A DNA stretch of 64,000 bases from Liolophura sinensis. Its lineage: Eukaryota > Mollusca > Polyplacophora > Chitonida > Chitonidae. Positions 47,807-59,479 of the stretch are shown here, in pieces. A model generated the notes under the pieces. That model was not told the origin of the DNA and searched no databases. It saw nothing but the letters and a program-made list of their open reading frames with translations. The position numbers and the translations under genes are program-made. Each line of letters starts with the position of its first letter. Position 1 is the stretch's first letter. The stretch lies in assembly GCF_032854445.1 (NCBI RefSeq), contig NC_088302.1, forward strand, positions 44,366,645 through 44,430,644. Direction: 5' to 3'.

Positions 47807-48057
47807 AATGCCCACTTTGGGGTCTTCGTGGTTCATGTGGTTAGCACGCTAGCGCAGCGTAATGACCAAGGAGCTTCTCACAAATGCGGTCGCTGTGCGT
47901 GGGAGGGTCTTGCAGCAACCTGCGGATGTTCGTTGGTTTCCCCCAGGCTTTGCCCGGTTTACTCCCACCCTAATGCTGGGTGCCGTCGTATAAGTGAAAT
48001 ATTCTTTAGCACGGCGTAAAACACCAAATAAATAAATAAATAAATAATGCCCACTTT
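47807..48057 (+). mobile_element. MetaSINE-type SINE with target duplication
   Basis: The body is 47819-48045. It has the head GTCTTCGTGGTTCATGTGGT, the central domain, and an AAATAAATAAATAAATAA tail. A 12-bp AATGCCCACTTT lies on both sides. Confidence 0.92.
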
Positions 48058-48461
48058 CAAGAATCATTTATTTTCCTAATACCGGTTAAAACCAGCTGCC
48101 CACTCACCAAAGCATTTATTTTCCTAGTCACCACGACAAGCTATTGTTTTTTCCAATGACAACAATTGCTTCTGCTTTTCCGTTTTGCTATTTTGTGGTA
48201 AAATCGCCTCGATCCAATAGTTCAGAAGTGTATTATCGTTTAATACATGTGTTAACTTGAGTTCTGACTCAAATTTCATTGGTTTAAAAAAGGTGAGGCT
48301 GGAATTAAAAATAATTCTGACTTAATTTCAATACACAGTTCTGAACAACTGACTTTTAAATGAGCCAAGTTGACATACTATTTAACTCACATCTGTTTAG
48401 GCAGCTGTTGGCTTTCAAAGAAAGGTGTCACACGTGCCTTAAACGTTTGCATTTTCCCCAG

Positions 48462-48778
48462 ATTTATCCCCGGAAAACCATTATCCTCCCAGTGAGGCGG
48501 AGTGTGTTGAGTCTTCTCAGCCGAGCAACCAAAGTCAGCGAGAACACATGCCCTTTAGGGAGTTGTATATACAAGTCTCCAACCTGCTGCATGAACAAAG
48601 TTCCAATCATCTGAATGAGAAAAGTTCAAATCAGCCGTGTGGACAAGCCTCCAATCAGGCGCGGTATGGACGAAGCTCTAAAAAGAAACACAGACAACAT
48701 CCAGGTGAACAGTATTCTCAGTCAGCGAGGCATAAACAGCGGTACAGGCAGCAAGAGACCAACCACCCTACCCCTGTC
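48462..48778 (+). CDS. CD225-C, long hydrophilic N-terminal exon
   Basis: Acceptor CATTTTCCCCAG opens the exon in phase 1 and donor GTC|GTACGT closes it in phase 0, as in CD225-A and -B. It encodes 105 residues: LSPENHYPPSEAECVESSQ, then a glutamine/asparagine/serine-rich middle, then a very basic stretch (GRSSKKKHRQHPGEQYSQ, HKQRYRQQ), ending NHPTPV. It is much longer and far more basic than the matching CD225-A (46) and -B (71) exons. The family's intracellular tail is thus variable while the membrane exons are fixed. Function of the basic tail is unknown. It could bind acidic lipids or nucleic acid. An alternative in-frame ATG lies at 48548, but the phase match favours the upstream acceptor. 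Confidence 0.78.
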
Positions 48779-49048
48779 GTACGTGAAATTCCTTCTTATG
48801 TAAATTTAGAAGAATGTCTCATTTTTAAAAGAGTAATTGAAGAATTCAGCACCTATATGCACTGTACCAAATACATGCAGATGTGACTAAACTTAATATG
48901 TTAGCAAAACTCTGTGCTCCCTTTTGTATGTTACAACCTACTTACGAACTGCCATAATACATTGTTCTCCATGTTTCATGTTACTGAGCTTAAACACAGT
49001 TTTTTCTTCAATGGGAAGATAAAAATGTAAAATACAAGACTTGTCCTG

Positions 49049-49072
49049 TAGAATCTCTCTCTCTCTCTCTGC
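49049..49072. repeat. (CT)n tract just before CD225-C exon
   Basis: TCTCTCTCTCTCTCTG lies in the intron about 35 bp upstream of the acceptor. An equivalent tract precedes the CD225-D exon at 63820-63839. Confidence 0.9.
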
Positions 49073-49108
49073 AAGCGTTCTTTATTTTATTTTTACATTA
49101 CTTTGCAG

Positions 49109-49237
49109 ACAACGCAACCAAATGTGACATTTGTTCAACCATATGAGACTCCGGAAAGTCACATGGCATTCGCAATATGCACTTGCTTTTTCTGCTGCTG
49201 TCCTCTTGGACTAGTTGCCATAATTCTGTCTAGTATG
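49109..49237 (+). CDS. CD225-C, first hydrophobic (intramembrane) exon
   Basis: Acceptor TACTTTGCAG and donor ATG|GTAAGT bound 43 codons, phase 0 both ends. The lead TTQPNVTFVQPYETPESH is followed by AFAICTCFFCCCPLGLVAII and LSSM. This is the most canonical CD225 signature in the window: four cysteines directly before P-L-G-L-V-A-I. The cysteine cluster is the usual palmitoylation site in IFITM-type proteins. Strong donor and acceptor support the boundaries. Confidence 0.93.
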
Positions 49238-49964
49238 GTAAGTTGTATCAACATACTGTTAAGTGATCTTTAAACAAAATGTAAAAACTTGTTAGTAGAT
49301 AGAATAAAAGTCTACAGCACTGAAGTAAAATCAGGGCAAAGACAACAGTGTGATATTTGGCAAACCGTCACATTTAACTGGTGAAAACAGGCCTCTTATC
49401 AGTTAACCTCAGTCAGGGTTTAGACAGAAGCATTACATGTTGCCATATATTATAATGTAAGTTAACCTCATATTTAAACCTATTCCAAAGCGCCACATAG
49501 TCACGACTGCGCAGAGCCATACACTGAGGATGACTGTCATTGTTCTTAGCTCATCTACCGCATTAAGCGCCCTAAATGGTTAGGTTTATTAACCTGGAAC
49601 TCGGTCCTGTCATCATAGCTGTCCTCAACGTATCAAAACTGTACCCGACGAAATCTGGATTCCGGTGATCTAAATGTAATTCTGAATCGACGCATATCAC
49701 ATAATTCTGCGGGAATAATAAAGGTGTTATCCTCACGTCTTACCACCTTAAACGGTAAAAAACAGTGCACATGTTTACAAAATCATTTGTAGGTTGACTT
49801 TAACAGTGTTGATAAATTAGGTTTGTCTGGTGTTGCTCTTGTATAGATTTGTGTACCGTGATCATTCACTGTGTCACCAAAAGAATATGTGCATATATGC
49901 ATGTCTCCATGTATGCTTGGGTTTTAACTTAAAGAAGGAGTTATACAATCTTTTTACATATATT

Positions 49965-50160
49965 GTGTCTTCTTGTGCCAAGGCATGACGCCACTATAAC
50001 ATCATGCCGAAGACATCAGATATGACACCCTACCCAGTCACATTGTACTGACACCGGGCCAACCAGTCCTGTTTCCTTTGCTCTAACACCTCAGTGCTGA
50101 GGCCAAACGAGGCAGCAACAAACATCATTTTTAACGTCCTTATTCCCGGTCTCCAAACTT
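49965..50160 (-). mobile_element. family-2 SINE, partial, in CD225-C intron
   Basis: It carries GACACCGGGCCAACCAGTCC, CTCAGTGCTGAGGC and GAGGCAGCAACAAAC on +. This is the complement of the family body. Confidence 0.75.
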
Positions 50161-51394
50161 GGAGGCGAACGAAAAAAAAAAATAACAAGAATACAATAAA
50201 AATTGAATTCATCAATACCACGTCTTCAAAGTATCGTATCTGTTTCTATTGTACTCATTACCTGCGGTAGTTTGTAGGATACGTATCCTGAAGATGACAA
50301 GACATTTTTTTCGAAATATTGAAACATCAAATATGTGACTTCTCAGTTTTTTCGGTGTATCTATGCTTTTGCATTATGATAAGCCTATTGGTGGATCAAA
50401 ATGCCTTTGCAATCACTACACTGAACAAATCAGGTATATTGTACACACTGCAGAGCGCTAAGCCTCTAGTGTGGAATTTCTGTTGTGATTGACCTCGTCA
50501 AAAACTCACATTGCTTTCTGGGAAAACGTGTATACATGTACTCTTACCCCAATACCCACAGCTTATAGACATTCTATAGGCCAACTACTTAGATCCGTTC
50601 CCCATCGCGATGTTTTGGACGCCAAGAATTGGAGAGACATCGACTTAAAATGTTGACGATGACCCACCAGAAGATTGCAAGATACATAGTACATAACATG
50701 CCTCTGTGGCTGACAATACGCAGTTTGTTAACCACTCTGACACTAATGACAAAAATCTTGAATAAATCAACAATGTTCCTATTAGACCTAGTTTGTTTTC
50801 TCCTACAGCGCTGGTCCCTAAAAATGGACACGCACACATAAACTTCTCTACAGAAATGGAATGCAAAATTTTCTGAAAAACTTCTTTTACGCATCTAATG
50901 CGTCAACAAATGTGGCCTCATCCCAAAAAAGTACGGGCATGAGCTGAACTTGGACTCACAGCGACAGCATCTTTATTAGAAACTAAGATAATATGTAGGA
51001 AAATTATCTCTACGCTAAGAGCTGACTTTAAATGTCGAAACTAAGTTTTCTGGTTTTCTTTACAAGCTTAATCAGTGGATTTAGTGAAGAATTCATCACT
51101 TAAAACGGATTTAGTTCATGAAGGAACCCATATTAGAGAACTGGACATCGCGTTTACAAACATAACACGTTTTTGAAATCCAGAAACGTTGTAGAACCAT
51201 AGTTTCTACATCGCCTGCTTAAATATCCTGCATGCTTTTTGTATTTTCGGCAATTGTCGATACATAAAAGTACTTCCCTGTATTATCTGGTCAAACTATT
51301 TTTTCATTCCACTCACATCTGCTGATTTTTCATTGCACTCACATCTCTTTGATTCTTTACCAACGTCTGGAATACTCGGGAAACATTCACAAAG

Positions 51395-51470
51395 GAATGA
51401 TTGAATGATAATGGCTTAACGCCTCATTGGCAATATTTCAGCCATGTCGTGGCGAGTAAACGTTCGTACA
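51395..51470 (-). mobile_element. 3' end of the third dispersed SINE-like family
   Basis: GATAATGGCTTAACGCCTCA, then TTTCAGCCATGTCGTGGCGA on + is the reverse of the 26957-27022 tail. Confidence 0.55.
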
Positions 51471-51755
51471 ATACGGTCGCAAATCAGATAGTTTGGCATA
51501 TTGGTTACACTGTAACTTATTCACATAACGTGGCCCAGGGACACGGCGAGGTCCTTTGAGAAGGTATATGGAGAGCGTATGCCCTTCGAATGTCTCTCTT
51601 CGATTTGGCGAAGATTATTCTTGGTCATAAGGAGACACCGTCGTGTTATGACCGAAATAACGCTGAACGCGACTTTAAACCCCAATCAAACTAACAAAAC
51701 ATTATGTACACATAAGAAATGGTCAACCACTACACATTTAAACTGCTTGTTTCAG

Positions 51756-51902
51756 TCAGAAGAAGCTCTGGCAGAAGGGGATTACGAAAATGCAGCCTTT
51801 ACCGGTAAAGTTTCAATAGGATTCTCTTTTGCTGCTTTCACTTGCGGAATGGTCATTCTTTGTTTGGCTACTTTTATACAAATTGAAATTTCTTTAAAAT
51901 GA
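51756..51902 (+). CDS. CD225-C, last exon (loop and membrane span)
   Basis: Acceptor CTTGTTTCAG opens a phase-0 exon of 48 codons plus TGA. The loop SEEALAEGDYENAAFTGKVS matches the CD225 consensus GD...A closely. The membrane span IGFSFAAFTCGMVILCLATF follows, and a short tail ends ISLK. The full protein is at least 196 residues. A possible poly(A) signal is AAATAAAG at about 52059. Confidence 0.92.
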   Translation, partial: SEEALAEGDYENAAFTGKVSIGFSFAAFTCGMVILCLATFIQIEISLK

Positions 51903-53274
51903 TAACAATTGGAAAAGAAAACGTCAAAAATGTCATTCCCTGTACAAATATTGTGGTATTTCCAAAAGGACAACTTGTGCTCTGATATATTTAAGATTAT
52001 AAACATCCTGTTATAAACATATGTTGCTCCAGTAATTTTCTTTCTAAATATTCCATGAAATAAAGTTCTAATCTTAAAATAATTATGGAAATTTTATGAT
52101 CATTTAAAAAGTGAGGAGTGTAAGTGTCTTTTTGATAGAAAGTTTTTATTATGAAATTCTGTTAATTTGTTATAAAATCTTTATTTTTATTGTTCTGTTA
52201 GGTAACTGTTGTACGTTTATTTTGAGCAGAAAATTATGTTTTGACATTTTTATTTTTGCAATTTGTTTTAAATTTGTGGTTATGTTAATTAGTTTTGAAA
52301 CTTCACTTGCTATTCTATAGCCCTCGACCGTTTTCGTATTACATATAAACAAGACGATTATTACGTCATCGAAACATGCACATGTGCATGTGTGAGGCAG
52401 ACGATATACAAACAACACTTGGCAGCAGTATTTATTTCCCGGTCAGAAATGTGTTATTGTCGAAAATTACAAGCAGGCGAGGCTACGTCTCGACCTAAAA
52501 TTATAACCTCGTCCACTTTATTGACTATAAAATTGCCGCTAAACACCCATAGAAGGAACATTATTTCTTAAATAGAAAGCTGTGTATATATCTTGTATTT
52601 TGCTTCGGGTATAAAGTTGTGCTAATTGGCTTAAAAAGTTGCATTCTGTGACTTTTCTTTGACTAGGAAATTGTGTTCAACATCTTTTAATTTTGTCTTA
52701 TTCCAATGCTATCAATAGGAAACTATCTTCATCATTTTGAATTAGCTTTTTGTTCTAACGTTTTGAAGACAAAATTCTCTTCACAAGTTTGGAACGATTC
52801 ATGTAATGATTTTGCTTTGAATAAACTTGTTTTCATAAAGCTTGATCATCTTTTCTGTTTGGTTTTCTTTTCAGTTAGACGTTGTGTTTATAAAAACTTT
52901 CACTTCGTTACACAGGTTCTATCCTATTTTATGGTATAAAACCACATTACAAAAGAGAAGAGTTTGGAATAGATTTATTTCCACAAAAGTGTCTTCGTCT
53001 GACACTGCCAAAGCCTAAATCCTGCAGAAATTATTTTGGGGCGTTCAACCAGATCGATTCACCTTTGTGTCAGTCTGTGATATCTATGATGGCCTTGCGA
53101 TTATTAACCTGGAAACGTCTTTATTGATTGACGTCTGGTATACGAATGTCTGTTTCGACGCATAGATTTGTAATGAGCGTTATTCGAGAAGAGCTCTTCA
53201 CTGGCGTACTTATCTATAAGCCGCACGTAAGAATCCAATCCCAATTCAGGACTTCAAAGGTAAAATATACCCCA
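51903..53274. other. 3' region of CD225-C, no further gene recognised
   Basis: AT-rich. A 3' part of the unclassified dispersed repeat lies at about 53095-53165 (GGTATACGAATGTCTGTTTC). Confidence 0.5.
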
Positions 53275-54420
53275 TGACACCATCAGGAAGCATGTCAAGA
53301 TGGGAAGGGCAGTGGTTACCACTAGGCTCTGTCCGTCTCCACCACCCATAACGACCACCATCAGGAGTCAGCAAGTATGCCAAAATGAGAGCCACAGTGG
53401 TTACCACTGGGCTCTGTCCGTCTCCACCACCCATAACCGAACCACCATCAGGAGTCAGGAAGTATGCCAGGATGGGAGCCACAGTGGTTACCACTAGGCT
53501 CGGTCCGTCTTCACCAATCATAACCTAACCACCATCAGGAGTCAGGAAGTATGTCAGAATGAGAACGACAGTGGTTACCACTAGGCTCTGTCCGTCTCCA
53601 CCACTCATAACGACCACTATCAGGAGTCAGCAAGTATGCCAAGATGAGAGCCACAGTGGTTACCACTGGGCTCTGTCCGTCTTCACCACCCATAACCTGA
53701 CCACCATCAGGAGTCAGTAAGTATGTCAGGATGAGAACGACAATGGTTACCGCTGGGCTCTGTCCGTCTCCACCACCACTATCAGGAGTCAGGAAGTATG
53801 TCAGGATGAGAACAACAGTGGTTACTACTGGGCACTGTCCGTCTCCACCACCCATAATCTGACCGCCATAAGGAGTCAGGAAGTATGTCAGGTTGAGAAC
53901 AACAGTGGTTACCACTGGGCTCTGACCGTCTCCACCACCCATAACCTGACCACAATCAAGAGTCAGCAAGTATGCCAGGATGAGAGCCACAGTGATTACC
54001 ACTGGGCTCTGTCCGTCTCCACCACCCATAGCCTGACCACCATCAGGGGTCAGGAAGTATGCCAGGATGAGAGCCACAGTGGTTACCACTGGGCTCTGTC
54101 CGTCTCCACCACCCATAACCTGACCACTATCAGGAGTCAGGAAGTATGTCAGGATGAGAACGACAGTGGTAACCACTAGGCTCCATCCGTCTCCACCACC
54201 CATAACCTGACCACCATCAGGAGTCAGGAAGTATGCCAGGATGAGAACCACAGTGGTTACCACTGGGCTCTGTCCTTCTGCACCACCCATAACCTGACCA
54301 CTATCAGGAGTCAGGAAGTATGTCAGGTTGAGGAGAACCGTGGTTACGACTAGGCTCTGTCCGTCTCCACCACCCATAACCTGACCACCATCAGGAAGTA
54401 TGTCAGGATGAGAACGGCAC
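53275..54420. repeat. 87-bp minisatellite, about 13 copies
   Basis: The unit is CCACCATCAGGAGTCAGGAA, GTATGTCAGGATGAGAAC, GACAGTGGTTACCACTGGGC, TCTGTCCGTCTCCACCACCC and ATAACCTGA. 87 is a multiple of 3, so the minus strand stays open for 280 codons (54377-53535) as a 29-residue repeat containing MGGGDGQSPVVTTV and LTYFLTPDSGQ. Confidence 0.95.
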
Positions 54421-54429
54421 TATATTTCA

Positions 54430-54487
54430 TGATGAGTGAAATATTCTCGTGAATGGCGTATAATACCAATGAAATAAATAAATAAAA
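54430..54487 (+). mobile_element. MetaSINE tail fragment
   Basis: GTGAAATATTCTCGTGAATG, CGTATAATACCAATG, then an AAATAAATAAATAA tail. It lies at the edge of the 87-bp array. Confidence 0.7.
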
Positions 54488-55016
54488 TAAGAATTCTAAC
54501 CGCTGACATTCAATAGTGTGTGATAATGATCTGACTTTTCAAAGTCAGCAAAAGTGAAGTGTTTACAGATGAATGTTGATACATTGATACGTTGATAAGC
54601 GTGGGGTATAATAACCGGTTTTATCCAGTTCTTCATAATATATACTTCCAGTCACACACGCACACATACACAAGTTAGCATGTTATGCACTAGTGTTTGA
54701 AAATCACCATAATACAAAGATACCTGACAAATACAAGATTTGTCAGGTACGTTTGCACACACATATATTTCGTTTCGATGGCTTATTATATACATTGTTT
54801 TGCGAATTATAGCAATTAAAGCGAATTACTTAACGAATCATCAATCCGTTAAAGCGATTTGCTAGTATATTACATTATATCCACCTCACCCCACTCCACC
54901 CCCGCCCCCACCTTTTTTAGCGCGACACTTTTAGTTCACCATCATATTACAATGAGCTGGTACAGAAAATAATTTCAATTCCCACATACTAAAATACAGT
55001 ATAAACAAAATGTAAT

Positions 55017-55202
55017 TTAAAGGGATTCTGAATCGACGCTGGTTGGCTGACAATGGAGATAGGGTTTCTCGGGGTTAAACTCTAAAAACTTGGTCACGCT
55101 TGAATAAATCGGCTGTACCTAACATTCAGCTTGGGCTAGGCATGGCCTTGACATTCCTACTTCTCACAACAGCCTATCAAAATCGATTCTGCATCCCTTT
55201 AA
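55017..55202. mobile_element. 178-bp MITE with TTAA target duplication
   Basis: Inverted ends AGGGATTCTGAATCGA and TCGATTCTGCATCCCT (two mismatches) lie inside TTAA at 55017-55020 and 55199-55202. There is no coding capacity. The TTAA duplication suggests mobilisation by a piggyBac-type transposase, although the terminal bases are not the usual CCC. Confidence 0.8.
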
Positions 55203-56399
55203 GCTTACACTATCTTTAATTAAATACGATTACCATGTCCAACATCAACTTCAATTAATCAAGCTATATTAACCTTGTTGGCAGGTGGATGGTATAAAGA
55301 CAAGTGATCTGTTTCCTTCTGCACATAAAAATCAGTGTTAAGTGAATTCCAAGATAGATGGCAGTCACCTGAAATAAGGCTTGTTTATTTGATTGAGTAA
55401 GCTTGTATCAATGTTGCTTAAACTGCACAAGGTTGTGGATCTGAAAGTACATTTTTACAGGTCAAACTGTACATTCTATTTAATGCATGTTTGGTGGGGT
55501 GGGGTGGGGGTGTTAATAAAAGGTCCTCATAAAGTATTGCTTTTGGGGTTGAAACTTGTGTTTTTCATTACGATGTCATCCTACCAAGCAAACCCAAAAC
55601 ACGTCAAATTAATGTAATACTCATAAGCAATATTGAGTAACTTAATTATGGATGAAAGATTAGATCAAAACGATAAATGCACTTTGTATATAATGGTACC
55701 CAATGATGATTAGCAATAATATAGAATCTAGCACTACAAATTATGTCAGCACAAAGTACATGGATAGTCGCATAACAAAATTTGCACAGCTGACAAACAA
55801 CTAACACCCTACATGATCATGACTAACAAAGATAATATCAACAGATACTAAAGTTTCATTTTTATTGTCGCATAAGCAATTGAGTTACATGAGCTACAAC
55901 ACATCATCACAAAAAAGTAAATAAATCATTTCGGGTTGTACTAAGTATACCAACAAGGAACAAAACGATATATTAGATGATATTATTGTTGGTCGAGGGC
56001 AGAGGACAATGTTGTTGTGGTATCTAAATTCTGACAACTTCGTCCAGAAAAGGCTGGCGGACTGGGTAGATTCTATCCAGCTGTTCTCAATCTATAGACT
56101 CGTCTGCCGTCTTCCGTGCATCTTAGCTTGGGTAATTCACACATTGTAATGACACTGGTCCTGGTCATTTACATGATAATAGCGGGGCAGACACGGTTTA
56201 GTGACTCCCACACACAAATGGAAGCGTTGCCTATCCCCCTGTTAAATAAACCCCAGGTTTAGTTCATACCGTTGCGATCTGAATTACGTGCACTAAGGCA
56301 CGTATACCGCCAAACCACATACAACTACGCACACTGATTCCTTCACGTTATATACAAACCCGTATGGCAAGCCGTTTTACGTTTAAATCCAAATTTTGT
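55203..56399. other. no gene recognised
   Basis: Single-copy AT-rich DNA with a G-rich stretch (GGTGGGGTGGGGTGGGGG) at 55493-55512. Confidence 0.5.
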
Positions 56400-57280
56400 G
56401 ATATGTTAAAATAATTTAAGATATTAGTTAAAGATATCAGAAATGATTTAATGATATCAAGAATGAATTAATGATATCTTATGATATGGCAGTCACCCCA
56501 ATTTATTTATTTATTTATTTATTTATTTGGTGTTTTACGCCGTACTCAAGAATATTTCACTCATACGACGGTGGCCAGCATTATGGTGGGAGGAAACCGC
56601 GCAGAGCCCGGGGGAAACCCACGACCATCAGCACGTTGCTTGCAGACAGTCACCCCAAACAAAAAGAATTAAAAGACATGACGAGCATAATTAAAGATAT
56701 CAATAAATGTAGTCTGTTTCTTGATATCTTCAAATCATTTCCAGATATCACGAATTCATGCCAACATATCACAATTTCAATTCATGATATCACGAATTTA
56801 TTTTAAGATATCATTAAATATAGTGGCTAGAAGGACATCAACTTCCCATTATTCCTAGTAAAAATATCCTTAGGTCTTTTATACTATAAAGTTCAATATT
56901 ATAACTTGTATGTTATTTGGCAAGAACATGAAACTGGGAAGTGCAAAAAAATCTGTAAAATTTCACTTTCAAGTCACGAGGCATAAAAATTACCAAGGGA
57001 CTTACTAATAGGGTTCACGGACATGCGTATTTCGCCCAATACTCCAGGCAAATGGCGGCAAGCACAACTTCGTCGGGCGCTCGTGCATGTCCACCATTTT
57101 TGGTTAGATCGCACGTGCGGCCTACGCAATGAAGCCTGGGATAGATTGGCCATTTTTACTGATATCATGAAAAGAATTCAAGATATCATTAATTAAATTT
57201 ATGGTATAATCTACTGAATTCGAGATATCAAGAAATGATTAGTATCCCTCATATCATAAAATGAATAGATGATATCTTAA
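56400..57280. repeat. GATATC-rich degenerate palindromic repeats
   Basis: The 6-mer palindrome GATATC, or close variants in ATGATATC/AGATATCA context, occurs about 18 times. It forms two blocks (56400-56820 and 57155-57275), spaced 15-35 bp, separated by a SINE and about 330 bp of other DNA. Confidence 0.75.
56489..56660 (-). mobile_element. 5'-truncated MetaSINE-type SINE with target duplication
   Basis: The body runs from about 56501 to 56644. The tRNA head is absent. The flanks share CAGTCACCCCAA. The truncation on the head side with a duplication intact indicates incomplete reverse transcription at insertion. Confidence 0.88.
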
Positions 57281-58261
57281 ATCCAATTCATGATTAAAGC
57301 TTCTCCTAATGTCCTAATATCTACGTTTATACCTCAACAGACCTAAAACTATTTTTGAAATATCGCATTTTATACCACTGAGCTAAGACCATTATTTATT
57401 TGACACTGCTGTTGCCAGAAAATTCCAAAATGTTGGCCTAAGGATACACATGTCGTTAGGCAGACAATTTAAAAAGTTCTTTGTTTTCTAGCCCTTGTGA
57501 TTGTCTTACAGAATAATAAGATAGAATGAGAAAGGAATAAATAAGTTTATAATGTTGGTATGTTCTGAACAAAATAAGTTTATAATGTTGACATGTTCTC
57601 TGAGGGCTATAATGGGTTGGCTGTCATGCTGTGCAAAAGAGGCACAAACATAAGAGTTAGGTCAAGATTTGCACATTATCTGACAAATGTCACATTTAAA
57701 TACTCTTGAGCATACTTTCAGTTTATCATTGGACCCGATATAAACATTTAGATTTGGAGTCCGTGGTCTTTCCGAGAATGGATTATCGAAGTTTCCATTT
57801 ATGTACCCTGATAAAAATGTTTTTAATTTAGTATCGCGTTACATGAATCATTGCGGTACAGGTCGAACAAAGCCAAACTGTCTATGCTTCTATACTAAAA
57901 AAAATGGCCTTTATTTCTCATGCTAATACATGTCCTAAAAACGGTCCTTCGAAACGGGGCAAAATACAAAATAAAACACTCGCGGGCGAACAATAGCGTC
58001 ATTATGTAAGTAATATACTCTCGTAAGCGGTGGTAGAAGAGACATCAGGGCCTACACCCCTCAGTTTATTATGTAACCGCTTACCAGGTGTATAATCTGC
58101 CATCAAATACCTCTCTCGGGCAATAACCCTTACTTACACTTCGATCTGTTGTAGGCCTCTACGTTATCTTTACGTTATATGTATATGTAAATAACTCATT
58201 TTGAACTTGGTGTAGCATGAAGTTCTAATTAATATAGAATAAGACTACAGTAGGTCTATAA
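57281..58261. other. no gene recognised
   Basis: AT-rich single-copy DNA; a short internal duplication AAATAAGTTTATAATGTTG lies at about 57538-57590. Confidence 0.5.
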
Positions 58262-58315
58262 ATCTTCAAAACCAGGAGAGTACGGCGTAAAACAGCAATG
58301 AAATAAAGAAATAAA
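58262..58315 (+). mobile_element. MetaSINE tail fragment
   Basis: GAGTACGGCGTAAAACAGCA followed by ATGAAATAAAGAAATAAAT. Confidence 0.6.
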
Positions 58316-58487
58316 TCCATCCACCGGTTTAATTTAACAATGCTGGGTTGGGTACATTTACACAGGTGTATAGGTGAATTTAATCATGGGCTATAACTTT
58401 AACACAGAACAAAGCTTACTCAAAATTCTAACACACGTTTAGCAGTTTGCACCCTTTTGAATAACCGAGTTCACTGATAATCTTATT

Positions 58488-58695
58488 CCTTGGAGCAATG
58501 ATTTATTTATTTATTTATTTGATTGGTGTTTTACGCCGTACTCAAGAATATTTCACTTGTACGACGGCGGCCAGCAGTATGGTGGGTGGAAACCGGGCAC
58601 AGCCCGGGGGAAACCCACGACCATCCGCAGGTTTTCTGACAGACCTTCCCACGTACGGTCGGAGAGGAAGCCATGAGCTTTGGGGCAATAATAAC
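58488..58695 (-). mobile_element. MetaSINE-type SINE, head truncated
   Basis: The tail lies at left (58498) and the central domain is close to consensus. It ends at GAAGCCATGAGC. The flanks GGAGCAATGAT and GGGGCAATAAT are a likely target duplication with two mismatches. Confidence 0.85.
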
Positions 58696-58726
58696 ATTTT
58701 TGATATTCAATGTTGCTAAATACCAT

Positions 58727-59479
58727 GGAGCCATAAAAGTGACATGGTGAAAATAAAATTTTTGGGAATGAAAAAAAAAAATGACATGGGGATTTTGGGG
58801 GAAAAGAATTTTTTTACAATCTGTTTAAAAAACACATATTCTCAGTTCCTGCGCTCAGTGCTTGTGAACTTCATGTGCACGTACGACTGAAACTAAAATA
58901 CAAATACAGCGTGCAGCCTTACCCTTATACAGCCTAGTTGAGCTCTGTCAATCTCAACTGCAACAGCCGTATGTGAGACACTATTCGAATGCATGTACTT
59001 GATCCAGCCAGGGTGGAACTAAGGCAACCTTTGGGATCAAAGGCCTTAACTTTATGTTACATATATGTCTGAGGATGGCTGTGATAAGTTTTAAACTTAT
59101 TGTTTTATTTGGTTGAGTGTTTACTTTATTAATAATAACCTCAGATTGTTGAAGGTTATACTATAAATCGTGTTGGCTTTCCCTGTCGTCTAAAAGAACA
59201 TTTTGGGACTGAGGAAGTATAATTTGTCAGCAACGAAAGTTAATTTGCAACAGCATAATGACACTGACGATCAGGCAACAGCCCCCTATATACAGATGAG
59301 ATCACAGCGTAATCTTTAATCGTGATGGGTCAGTTATGTCGGAGCCCCGACTTGTAAACTCGTGGCCCCGACTTTCAAAGTCGGGGGTTAAAAAAAACTC
59401 TCTTCCAAAACAAATTTTTTTCACCTTGTAATTTTTTCCTCTTCCAATTTTTTTTTCACCATGTCACTTTTACGGCTCC
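58727..59479. mobile_element. 753-bp inverted-repeat element (class unknown)
   Basis: The ends GGAGCC(A/G)TAAAAGTGACA and TGGTGAAAA.AAAATT are inverted copies of about 36 bp at 58727 and 59479. AT-rich sub-terminal blocks repeat the GGTGAAAA motif. No open frame of note and no clear target duplication. Confidence 0.75.

Noticed and set aside
53535-54377. 280-codon minus-strand open frame as a gene
   Set aside because: It is entirely made of the 87-bp tandem unit. A unit divisible by 3 without a stop keeps any array open. No splice or domain support.
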